Below are positions 56,479 through 64,000 of a DNA stretch of 64,000 nucleotides, one piece after another. The stretch is from contig NZ_JAIBHJ010000011.1 of assembly GCF_021278025.1 (NCBI RefSeq), positions 1-64,000 on the forward strand, written 5' to 3'. The position numbers were made by a program, and so were the translations under genes. Numbering within the stretch: position 1 is the first letter of the stretch; every line of letters begins with the position of its first letter. Source of the stretch: Motilimonas sp. E26. Its GTDB lineage: Bacteria > Pseudomonadota > Gammaproteobacteria > Enterobacterales > CBDFNC01. A model generated the notes under the pieces. It saw nothing but the letters and a program-made list of their open reading frames with translations, ran no database searches and was not told the origin of the DNA.

Positions 56479-57117
56479 TTAAGCGAGGTCTTTTCCTTGT
56501 TGCTTAGATTTGTACATCAGCTGTTGCCACCAATGGCGTTTTTTCGAGAGTGAGCGGGTGAGTAAAAAGCCTATTAGTAGCGCGACTATTAGCATGGTTT
56601 TGAGCAGTTCATTGGCTTTTTGTTGGTAGTCATTCATTACCGCCAATATTTTACCTTGCTCTAGGGTTACTCTTAGGTAGCCAATTTTAGTACTTTCTTT
56701 AAATAACTCAGCAATATAAGGAATACGATTTTGGGCAATTTCGCGCGCATCAGCCGAAGTTGTTTTAGGTGATAAGTTGAGAACTAAATCGAGTGGTAAG
56801 GCATCGGCAGATTGATGCAATACGACTCCAAAGGCATTGTAAATGGTCACATCTCTAACCAAAGGGTCATTGGACAGGCCATCAACAAGGCGCGATAACT
56901 CCTCGTTGTCTTCGGCTTCGAGATAGCGTGCGGCATCATTCGCTGCTCGGTTGGTTAGGGTATAGCCAAAACGCTGTGTTTGTTCTATTCGGTTTTTATC
57001 GGCGAGTACCTGTAAGTTGGTCGTGAGGTAGGCAAGGTAGCCAATTAAACCAATAGCAACAATTAGTTGCAGCATTCGCCAAATAAATAATCGAGGCAAT
57101 TTTGCATTTAGTGTCAT
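56479..57117 (-). CDS. smp: Smp/YtjB-type membrane protein
   Basis: The 212-residue protein has one membrane helix near the N-terminus (LQLIVAIGLIGYLAYL), a periplasmic region of about 130 residues (RFGYTLTNRAANDAARYL, DPLVRDVTIYNAFG), and a second helix near 175-195 with a basic tail. This fits the Smp (YtjB) family encoded divergently from serB in enterics. AGGAG supports ATG 57117, not the longer frame. Role unknown. Confidence 0.8.
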   Translation of the reverse strand: MTLNAKLPRLFIWRMLQLIVAIGLIGYLAYLTTNLQVLADKNRIEQTQRFGYTLTNRAANDAARYLEAEDNEELSRLVDGLSNDPLVRDVTIYNAFGVVLHQSADALPLDLVLNLSPKTTSADAREIAQNRIPYIAELFKESTKIGYLRVTLEQGKILAVMNDYQQKANELLKTMLIVALLIGFLLTRSLSKKRHWWQQLMYKSKQQGKDLA

Positions 57118-57225
57118 TAACAAAAGACTCCTAACCAAGAAACACACTAAGATTGGTACTTGCAAAGGTAAAACGCAATAGCTATCTTGAGCGCAATTTA
57201 TTTAAATAAAAATCAGGGAAGTATT

Positions 57226-58269
57226 GTGCAAAAGTTACGTGAAGTCAAAGTGACCCAATTGCCAGAGAGCCTTATACAATGGAAGGCATTATTAATTGAG
57301 CAAGTGGGGGCATTTGATGCACTCTTGTTTGAACCTCAAGGTGCCAGTGCTGTTACTCAGGTGTCAACGTTACCCGCTAAGCAGTTAGTGTTAATGGGCC
57401 GCACATTAACTAGCCCAGTTTTGAGTCAACTCAGTAACATTCTATTACAAAATAAAGTCGATGGTATTTATGCCTACGCGCCAAAGAATATATTGGGGGC
57501 CACCGTTGTTCGCCTTGATTTAGTTCAGGCGCCAGCAGGAACGAAAGCCTTAGTTCAAGAGTTTTGCCAAACACATCAATTGGATTTTGCTTTTGTTGAT
57601 CATATCCCTACCTTGGCCGAGCCAGGTGTGGTGTTAATGGACATGGACTCAACCACAATCCAAATTGAATGTATTGATGAAATTGCACGCTTATACGGTG
57701 TCGGCGAGCAAGTCTCAGCGGTGACCGCTCAAGCCATGAATGGCAAGTTAGACTTCAATGAAAGCTTGCGCAGTCGAGTGGCCTTACTCGAAGGCGCGGA
57801 TGAAAGTATTCTTAATCAGGTGATTGATAATATGCCGCTGATGCCTGGCCTGGAAGGCTTAATTGGAGGTCTAAAGCAAGCGGGCTGGAAAGTTTGTATT
57901 GCCTCTGGCGGCTTTACTTATTTTGCTCAAGCGTTAAAAGATAACTTAGGTTTTGATCAGGTATTTGCCAATACCTTAGAGATTGTCGATGGCAAGTTGA
58001 CGGGTAAAGTGTTGGGCGAAATCGTTAATGCCCAAGTTAAAGCACGCGTTTTAGGTGAGCTTGCCCAACAGTATGGTGTTAGTCATGCGCAAACCGTCGC
58101 GATTGGTGATGGTGCAAACGACTTAGTGATGATGGCTGCATCGGCAATGGGCGTGGCTATTCATGCGAAGCCTGTGGTGCAAGAACAGGCAGCGGTATCC
58201 ATTAATCATTTGGATTTGGAAGCGGCACTCTGCATTTTAAGCACCAGTCAGAGTACGGCTTGGTCATAA
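57226..58269 (+). CDS. serB: phosphoserine phosphatase
   Basis: The HAD enzyme has VLMDMDSTTIQIECIDEI with the phosphoryl-accepting Asp, CIASGGFTYFAQAL, and AIGDGANDLVMM. It makes serine from phosphoserine. GTG 57226 with AGGGA upstream gives 347 residues; the open frame goes back to 57187. It is divergent from smp, as in enterics. Confidence 0.95.
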   Translation: MQKLREVKVTQLPESLIQWKALLIEQVGAFDALLFEPQGASAVTQVSTLPAKQLVLMGRTLTSPVLSQLSNILLQNKVDGIYAYAPKNILGATVVRLDLVQAPAGTKALVQEFCQTHQLDFAFVDHIPTLAEPGVVLMDMDSTTIQIECIDEIARLYGVGEQVSAVTAQAMNGKLDFNESLRSRVALLEGADESILNQVIDNMPLMPGLEGLIGGLKQAGWKVCIASGGFTYFAQALKDNLGFDQVFANTLEIVDGKLTGKVLGEIVNAQVKARVLGELAQQYGVSHAQTVAIGDGANDLVMMAASAMGVAIHAKPVVQEQAAVSINHLDLEAALCILSTSQSTAWS

Positions 58270-58275
58270 GTAAAC

Positions 58276-58301
58276 GCCAGCCAGTTTGATAGCTGGCTGG
58301 C
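58276..58301. other. stem-loop between convergent genes
   Basis: GCCAGCCAG and CTGGCTGGC pair around eight bases between serB and the PilZ gene. No T tract, so a weak terminator or mRNA end at best. Confidence 0.5.
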
Positions 58302-58316
58302 TACTTGTCCTTCTCA

Positions 58317-60662
58317 TTACGACTGTGGATCGCGCAGTCCAAAGCGATATAACGTTTCTTCAGTTGTATCAAAAAGTTCAACGAGGGCGCAAATCGCCCA
58401 TAGCTCGTTTTCAACTTGTTTTGCTTTATGAATTGCATAATGAGCAATGTAATCGAGTTCTTTTTGGATCGATTCTATATCTGGTTTACCTACTCGGGTT
58501 AAATCAATAATCAGGGAGTAAAAATGGCCATGTTGTAGTGCATGGTTAATAAAGGCCTTGCGTTCACTATCATCAATAAAGTCTTCATCTAACCCGCGTA
58601 TTACCTTAAGCTCGTCTTTATCGTCGATATGTATATACATTTCAATGCGCTGGTTTGCTTCATTACCGGGTAAATTTTTCAATCGTGTGGCGACTAAATG
58701 CTCTAATTGTTTATCACCAAAAATAGGCGACAGATTGAACTGAGCCTTTTCTTTATTGAATGCTTTAAGTAGTGGTACTAGGCTATGGGACTGGGCGTTA
58801 ATTGCCAGCTTACCAATATCAAAATGGCCATGATGACGACTGACAAAGTTTACAGCAGATAATAAATGGTGGCAGCATAAATGGCGTAATGCGAGCTCTA
58901 AGCCAGGCTTAGGTAACTTTTCTACTGCCTCACTGAGCTTACCCGGATTACTTTCAATCAGTAAATTAAAAAATTCTGTACCAGTATGGGATTCCGCATG
59001 TTTGCCGACGCATAGGTGAACAATAGTGCGTGCAGGATTAAATCCAACCACTCGATACACCATGCGCGAAAGGTTCATGGTTTTAGTCAAGCTCTGTAAC
59101 TTGGGTAGAGAAATCAGTACCTTTTCTCCCTTCTTGACTTGGGCCGCTTGGGTGAGGGCTATTTTTAATCCTCTTGGTGAAAAATCTTGTGTGCTCCCTT
59201 CTAACACTCCCGCTTTAGTGGTGAGCTCTACTAGTGTGTTGTAGTTATAGCGTTTCTCTTGGCGCTGCTGTACAAATTTGAAAGGCAACTGCTCAAAATG
59301 GGTTTGTTTTTTACTAACAAAACGGTTGAGCTGGTTTGCACTTTTTATCTCACTGGCAAGGCTTTGGTAGCTAGGTTTATGTTGCTCTAAGGTCACATCG
59401 GTTAACCAGCCAACATAACGCACCTCTAAGGCCTTCTCTAAGGCAATACGCGATACGTTTTGCGGGCTATGCTCATTAAACTGGCGCTTAAGTATGGTCG
59501 GCTCAGCGACTGTTAATTGTAACTTATACACTCGCCAACTGGCTTTTCTAGACGCAAAAGAAAGGAATAATGTTTTAAGTCCACTTTGTTGCAGCTCTTC
59601 TTTACTCGCAGCAATAAAGAAGGCTTTACTTTCGGTATGGTGAATAAAGCTAAATATCAGGGTTTCTTTAATTTCACCTGGTTGCTTTAAAATCAGCGCT
59701 ATCCGCTCTGGATTAAGTAATTGAGAAAGGCTGTTTTCACCTTTTTCATCACGCCAGTATTCTAAGATAGGCAGGTTTTGGCTATTACACAGCACACTCT
59801 CAAGTTTGGGCTCGCTGTGATGACTGAAAAAAAGCGGTAACCCTTTCATTAAAGGCAGGTAATATTGCTCGTAACCTTTGGTTGTGACCGAGTGCAATAA
59901 ATTGTCAGTATTAATTTTGTAGCGATGCTTATTGCCTTTAATAAAGCCATCAAGAAAGTTATCAAATCGAGTAGGGTCTTGAGTTCGTGCTAGGCGAAGC
60001 CAAATGATGTCTTTTGTTTTATCTTGTCCAACTAGCGTGTAAGGCACTGGGGCTCTAAGTTCAGGGCCGCTAAATTCTTTTTGTAAGCCAGTAAAAATAA
60101 TGCCGACATCGGTACCCGTTTGTACGCGATGTTCAAGGCTTACTTTGACTCTTAAGCCTGTGGTTGAAATATCTGAAGTGGTTGCTGCTATCTCTTGGCC
60201 ATCTTGAGTCAGAAATTGCACTGGAATGGCAAAGTGCATTCGCTCAGCGCCTCGGGCATTAGAGCGCTGCAGGTTTAGGTGCTCAGCTTGGAGTAGGGCT
60301 TTAACTTTTTCTGTTTTCTCGGTATTTTTAGGCTCGCGTTTTTGATTAACAACATCTTCAAACACCCCCATGGTATAGATGCTATTGAACCTCTTGAGGG
60401 ATTTTTCAAAGGCTTTGATCGCCGTGTCGTCAAGAAAGTGACGCTTTTCACCAAAGGTAAACTCTTTGGTATCAGGGTATTTGTCACGCAAATCTATGAT
60501 GCGTTGGCAGGGGGCGTTAAGGCGATTGAGTTCCATCTTAACTAAGAATTTCACATTGGTACTTTCACCAAATAAAATCCTATCGAGCAGATCATTAAAA
60601 TCAGACTCGCGCATTAATGGCAATAGCTGTTCGATTTGTCCTTGGTAGTCTTTTAAATCCAT
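58317..60662 (-). CDS. large protein with two PilZ domains
   Basis: About 781 residues without signal or membrane helix. Two PilZ-type segments are visible: RGAERMHFAIPVQF with SDISTTGLRV (about 135-220) and RQEKRYNYNTLVEL with QDFSPRGLKI (about 460-540). Both carry the RxxxR and DxSxxG residues that bind cyclic di-GMP. The rest is unrecognised. It lies between serB and radA. MDLKDYQG (60662) is chosen as start; the frame is open from 60689. It likely reads the messenger made by enzymes such as the GGDEF protein at 22916. Confidence 0.8.
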   Translation of the reverse strand: MDLKDYQGQIEQLLPLMRESDFNDLLDRILFGESTNVKFLVKMELNRLNAPCQRIIDLRDKYPDTKEFTFGEKRHFLDDTAIKAFEKSLKRFNSIYTMGVFEDVVNQKREPKNTEKTEKVKALLQAEHLNLQRSNARGAERMHFAIPVQFLTQDGQEIAATTSDISTTGLRVKVSLEHRVQTGTDVGIIFTGLQKEFSGPELRAPVPYTLVGQDKTKDIIWLRLARTQDPTRFDNFLDGFIKGNKHRYKINTDNLLHSVTTKGYEQYYLPLMKGLPLFFSHHSEPKLESVLCNSQNLPILEYWRDEKGENSLSQLLNPERIALILKQPGEIKETLIFSFIHHTESKAFFIAASKEELQQSGLKTLFLSFASRKASWRVYKLQLTVAEPTILKRQFNEHSPQNVSRIALEKALEVRYVGWLTDVTLEQHKPSYQSLASEIKSANQLNRFVSKKQTHFEQLPFKFVQQRQEKRYNYNTLVELTTKAGVLEGSTQDFSPRGLKIALTQAAQVKKGEKVLISLPKLQSLTKTMNLSRMVYRVVGFNPARTIVHLCVGKHAESHTGTEFFNLLIESNPGKLSEAVEKLPKPGLELALRHLCCHHLLSAVNFVSRHHGHFDIGKLAINAQSHSLVPLLKAFNKEKAQFNLSPIFGDKQLEHLVATRLKNLPGNEANQRIEMYIHIDDKDELKVIRGLDEDFIDDSERKAFINHALQHGHFYSLIIDLTRVGKPDIESIQKELDYIAHYAIHKAKQVENELWAICALVELFDTTEETLYRFGLRDPQS

Positions 60663-60821
60663 GAAAGTATGATTAGCCAATAGAGTCAAAGAGAAAACTG
60701 CGTATTTACTTTACCCGTAATGACAACGGGGGGCAGTCGCTTTTTTTTATTATTGCGTAGTATGATACAAAAATTGTGCCGAACAATCGGCAAAACGGGT
60801 TTAATAACGTTTAGAGGGCTT

Positions 60822-62186
60822 ATGGCTAAAGCAAAAACCGCTTATGTATGTAATGAATGTGGTTCAGAATTTTCACGTTGGCAAGGCCAATGTAATGACT
60901 GTAAGGCGTGGAATACCATCACAGAAGTACGTTTAGCGCCGGCCAAAGGCAGTCGTAATGCCAGCCATCAAGGTTACAGTGGGGCCACTCAAGCAAAAGT
61001 TCAGGTGTTAAATGATATTTCGCTGGCGGACTTGCCACGTTTTAGTAGTGGTTTTAAGGAGCTTGATCGCGTGCTTGGCGGTGGCATTGTTCCCGGCAGT
61101 GCTATTTTGATTGGTGGTAACCCAGGTGCCGGTAAAAGTACTGTGTTACTGCAAACCATGTGTCATTTAGCGCAAACCATGGGGGCGCTGTATGTTACAG
61201 GTGAAGAGTCATTGCAACAGGTTGCCATGCGTGCGAACCGTTTAGGGTTGCCAAATGACAAGTTAAAAATGCTCTCTGAAACTAGTGTTGAAACAATTTG
61301 TCATTTAGCTGAGCAAGTAAAACCGCAAATCATGGTGATTGATTCGATTCAAGTGATGCATGTGGCTGATGTGCAAAGCTCGCCGGGCAGTGTATCGCAG
61401 GTCCGTGAAGCCGCCGCTTATTTAACGCGTTTTGCTAAACAGACTGGTGTTGCTATTTTTATGGTCGGCCATGTCACGAAAGATGGCTCTTTGGCTGGGC
61501 CAAAAGTACTTGAGCATTGTATTGACTGTTCGGTGATGCTTGATGGTGATGCAGACTCTCGCTATCGCACACTGCGCGGTCATAAAAACCGTTTTGGTGC
61601 GGTGAATGAATTAGGTGTATTTGCCATGACCGATCGCGGTATGCGTGAGGTTAGTAACCCATCGGCGATTTTTTTGTCTCGCGGGGAAGAAAATACCTCT
61701 GGCTCGGTGGTGATGGTGATATGGGAAGGCACTCGGCCGCTGCTGGTGGAAATTCAAGCCTTAGTGGATTATTCCCAACAAGGTAACCCGCGCCGTGTGG
61801 CGGTGGGAACTGAGCAAAACCGGTTGGCTATTTTATTAGCGGTATTGCATCGTCATGGCGGTTTACAAATGGCCGATCAAGATGTGTTTGTGAATGTTGT
61901 CGGTGGGGTTAAGGTCGCTGAAACCAGTGCCGATTTGGCCTTATTAGTGGCATTGGTTTCGAGTTTTCGTGATCAACCTTTATCGCAAGAATTAGTGGTG
62001 TTTGGTGAGGTTGGCTTATCGGGTGAGATCCGCCCTGTACCCAGTGGTCAGGAGCGGATTATTGAGGCGGCTAAACACGGTTTTAAACGTGCTATTGTAC
62101 CCATAGCCAACGTGCCGAAAAAGCCAATAGAAGGCATGGAAGTGATTGGCGTTAAAAAACTGAGTGATGCATTAGAAGTGTTGTAA
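60822..62186 (+). CDS. radA: DNA repair protein RadA
   Basis: The 454-residue protein has the zinc finger CNECGSEFSRWQGQCNDC, Walker A GGNPGAGKST (near 94), the RadA signature KNRFGAVNELG, and a C-terminal Lon-like domain (VGLSGEIRPV). It moves branches in recombination. AGAGGG precedes ATG 60822; the frame is open from 60720, but the family start is MAKAKTAYVC. Divergent from the PilZ gene. Confidence 0.96.
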   Translation: MAKAKTAYVCNECGSEFSRWQGQCNDCKAWNTITEVRLAPAKGSRNASHQGYSGATQAKVQVLNDISLADLPRFSSGFKELDRVLGGGIVPGSAILIGGNPGAGKSTVLLQTMCHLAQTMGALYVTGEESLQQVAMRANRLGLPNDKLKMLSETSVETICHLAEQVKPQIMVIDSIQVMHVADVQSSPGSVSQVREAAAYLTRFAKQTGVAIFMVGHVTKDGSLAGPKVLEHCIDCSVMLDGDADSRYRTLRGHKNRFGAVNELGVFAMTDRGMREVSNPSAIFLSRGEENTSGSVVMVIWEGTRPLLVEIQALVDYSQQGNPRRVAVGTEQNRLAILLAVLHRHGGLQMADQDVFVNVVGGVKVAETSADLALLVALVSSFRDQPLSQELVVFGEVGLSGEIRPVPSGQERIIEAAKHGFKRAIVPIANVPKKPIEGMEVIGVKKLSDALEVL

Positions 62187-62231
62187 TCCTAACGATGAAA
62201 AATCGTAGGGCTATGATAAAAGGAATGAAGG

Positions 62232-62648
62232 ATGAATGAATTGTTAAATGGACAATGCCACTGCGGTGCTGTGACGTTTACGAGCGGTGCCCCTGCGCGA
62301 ACCGTCGTTAGTTGTCACTGTCATCTTTGTCGCGCGATGAATGGCTCGGCTTTTTCAACTTATGTGATTGTAGATACCGAGCAGTTAGTGGTCGATATGG
62401 CATTACTCAATACCTACGCTGTTACTGATAATGCTACCCGATATACTTGTCGTGTTTGTGCTACGCCGTTGTTTAATCGAAACCTTAAATTACCCGGCTT
62501 GAGTATGGTGTATTTAGGTTGCGTGCATGGGCTTCAAAAAGCGGGTTTAAAACCGCAATTAAACGTGTATTGTGATGACCAATTAGATTGGGTTGGCCAA
62601 TTAATGGTTGATAGTTCAACCCAATGTTTTGCTCAAGGGGTTGGTTAA
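62232..62648 (+). CDS. GFA-family (glutathione-dependent formaldehyde-activating-like) protein
   Basis: The 138-residue protein has the zinc-binding order CHCGAVTF, VSCHCHLCRAM and YTCRVCATPLF, with conserved Cys pairs of the GFA domain. Members may bind S-hydroxymethyl-glutathione; many have no proved activity. AAGGAATGAAGG precedes ATG 62232. The stop nearly meets that of the SDR gene. Confidence 0.85.
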   Translation: MNELLNGQCHCGAVTFTSGAPARTVVSCHCHLCRAMNGSAFSTYVIVDTEQLVVDMALLNTYAVTDNATRYTCRVCATPLFNRNLKLPGLSMVYLGCVHGLQKAGLKPQLNVYCDDQLDWVGQLMVDSSTQCFAQGVG

Positions 62649-62651
62649 TGG

Positions 62652-63401
62652 CTACCAGTCAATGGCTTGTCCTTGCCAATCAATAAAACTTGCTTGGCCA
62701 TTAGGCGGGTAGTTTGGTAACAAGCTTAGTAACTGCGCGGCAACAAATTCAGCGGTGAATAACTTTTCTTTAGCCACCTTGGCTTGAAAAGGTTTAGACA
62801 ACGGGGTGTCGGTTGTCCCTGGGTGAAATGCAATGATTTTCGCCTGTTTGAGTCGTCGCCCGTATTCAATCGCGGCATTTTTTATCATCATATTAAGGGC
62901 TGCTTTTGAGGCGCGATAACTGTACCAGCCGCCTAAACGGTTATCGTTAATACTGCCGACTCGTGCGCTGAAAATGACGATATGTGATTCCAGTTTAGTG
63001 GGTAGTTGATGCACCAAATGCTTTAGCCACATTAGTGGCACGAGCATGTTACTTTGCATAAGCGCCAGCATATTCTCAGGGCTTATATCTTCCAAGCGCT
63101 TTTCGGGTGTTATCTCAGCTTGGGTTATTGGCTGCTGGCCATGGAGAAATCCATTGCATATAAATACATAACGTACAGGTAAGAGTGTATCAATTTGCTC
63201 TAAGTTAGCTAAAATTTCTGTTTCAGTGTTGTTGCAAGTTAGCGGTACAACTTTGATGCCCGTAGGCGAGTTGGTATGCTGACGACTGATGGCGTAAATA
63301 GTTTTGATCTGCTCATCGCTGCTAAGTTGCTTAATTAACTGCTGAGCAATGGCGCTACTCGCACCAATAACCAACGCGCAATATTCCCGTCTACTTGGCA
63401 T
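62652..63401 (-). CDS. short-chain dehydrogenase/reductase
   Basis: The 249-residue protein has the nucleotide loop VIGASSAIAQQLI, CNG in place of NAG, Ser in IFSARVGS, and the YSYRASKAALN catalytic Tyr-Lys pair. It is a classical SDR; substrate unknown. ATG 63401 follows TTGGAG. The DNA around the start is duplicated with changes in the 87-bp repeat upstream. A DCC-family gene lies further upstream on the same strand, likely as an operon. Confidence 0.85.
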   Translation of the reverse strand: MPSRREYCALVIGASSAIAQQLIKQLSSDEQIKTIYAISRQHTNSPTGIKVVPLTCNNTETEILANLEQIDTLLPVRYVFICNGFLHGQQPITQAEITPEKRLEDISPENMLALMQSNMLVPLMWLKHLVHQLPTKLESHIVIFSARVGSINDNRLGGWYSYRASKAALNMMIKNAAIEYGRRLKQAKIIAFHPGTTDTPLSKPFQAKVAKEKLFTAEFVAAQLLSLLPNYPPNGQASFIDWQGQAIDW

Positions 63402-63413
63402 ATTTTACTCCAA

Positions 63414-63700
63414 CTAACGAATTTTTGTGATGCAATGTTCTCATCAATGATGATGGCGCAATAATATTGCGGTTTATTTGGCGTGTTTTCCCCCAAATAA
63501 CTAACGAATTTTTGTGATGCAATGTTCTCATCAATGATGATGGCGCAATAATATTGCGGTTTATTTGGCGTGTTTTCCCCCAAATAACTAACGAATTTTT
63601 GTGATGCAATGTTCTCATCAATGATGATGGCGCAATAATATTGCGGTTTATTTGGTATGTTTTCCTCCAAATAACTAACGAATTTTTGTGATGCAGTGGC
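63414..63700. repeat. 87-bp tandem repeat, about 3.3 copies
   Basis: CTAACGAATTTTTGTGATGC recurs at 63414, 63501, 63588 and 63675, exactly 87 bases apart. Three near-identical full units and a partial one are present. As 87 is a multiple of three, the minus-strand frame stays open (29-residue units). Each unit holds the DCC stop codon, a GGGGG or GGAGG site, and a sequence like the SDR start in which ATG has become ACG or ATA. Confidence 0.95.
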
Positions 63701-64000
63701 CGTCATCACAGGCGCTGTGAGCTAAACGCTTTTTACCCGTTAGCAGCAGTGAAATGTTATATCTGTGTTTGGCGAATACTAAGTAGGCTCGGTCGGCAAA
63801 GGGCCTGACTACGGGGGCTCGTAGTAGCGATGTTAGCTTGTTACAACCAACCAATGACCAAGCTTTATGTGTGACGTCTAAACCAAGCAGAATAGCGCCA
63901 TTTGCTAGCTCGCCATGTAAAATATCATTGGCGTGTTTTCTGTCTATATGTGGATAGTTTTGTTCAAAATCGATGCGGTTGATATCGACTAAAGCAATGA
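63675..64000 (-). CDS. DCC-family (DUF393) thiol-oxidoreductase-like protein, C-terminal part
   Basis: The minus frame enters at the window edge and ends at TAG 63675. The visible 107 residues (ALVDINRIDFEQNY, GAILLGLDVTHKAWSL, DRAYLVFAKHRYNISLLL, ACDDGHC) fit the DCC family (YuxK-like), whose N-terminal DxxCxxC would be outside the window. The role is uncertain. The SDR gene follows after the tandem repeat. Confidence 0.7.
   Translation of the reverse strand, partial: IALVDINRIDFEQNYPHIDRKHANDILHGELANGAILLGLDVTHKAWSLVGCNKLTSLLRAPVVRPFADRAYLVFAKHRYNISLLLTGKKRLAHSACDDGHCITKIR

Noticed and set aside
63414..63700. CRISPR array
   Set aside because: The 87-bp units are contiguous, with no spacers and no cas genes.

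Overview
The window reads as chromosome of a marine-type gammaproteobacterium, probably Alteromonadales or a close relative of the Vibrio/Alteromonadales group. This is inferred from protein motifs and gene order: gltD-gltB/yhcC with arcB nearby, arcA then thrLABC, grcA, ung, smp/serB and radA, as in Vibrio and enteric relatives. A full tripartite ArcB argues against a typical Shewanella. No rRNA or tRNA gene was recognised.

Region 1 (1 to about 5.1 kb) is the distal part of a chromosomal integron. All genes lie on + and most are followed by an attC-like site (about 638-694, 1720-1800, 2135-2189, 3251-3323, 4025-4123, with a right half at 171-188). Cassettes encode a small lipoprotein, three unrecognised proteins, a small P-loop kinase, another unrecognised protein and a miniature endonuclease V homologue. 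Two cassettes are preceded by copies of a non-coding element whose 3' end resembles domains V-VI of a group IIC-attC intron. The integrase is not in the window.

Region 2 (5.1-11.3 kb) holds miscellaneous genes: a VOC protein, secreted proteins, an alpha/beta hydrolase, a TRIC channel, a rhodanese, and a CbiB-like gene coupled to mtnN. A MITE-like element lies between mtnN and tyrS. Region 3 (11.4-30.3 kb) is core: tyrS, rlmC, gltBD (ammonia assimilation), yhcC, a membrane diguanylate cyclase, folE2, arcB, a lipase-like hydrolase and an RluF-like pseudouridine synthase.

Region 4 (30.4-34.7 kb) is accessory: a lipoprotein esterase, small unrecognised ORFs, a possibly frameshifted membrane gene and several palindromic elements. 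Region 5 (34.7-45.4 kb) has rdgC, sbcDC, phoBR, a chemoreceptor and pstS, with Pho boxes before phoB and pstS. Region 6 (45.5-64 kb) has arcA, a DUF3293 gene, an outer-membrane protein, thrLABC with a classic attenuator, tesB, grcA behind two FNR boxes, ung, a hemerythrin protein, smp/serB, a large two-PilZ protein, radA, a GFA protein, and an SDR gene following a DCC-family gene. An 87-bp tandem repeat duplicates the DCC/SDR junction.

Functional links: ArcB and ArcA form one redox phosphorelay encoded at two loci about 17 kb apart. FNR-type sites mark anaerobic control of grcA. PhoBR acts on itself and pstS. SbcCD, RdgC, RadA and Ung serve DNA repair. ThrLABC and GltBD cover nitrogen and threonine metabolism.
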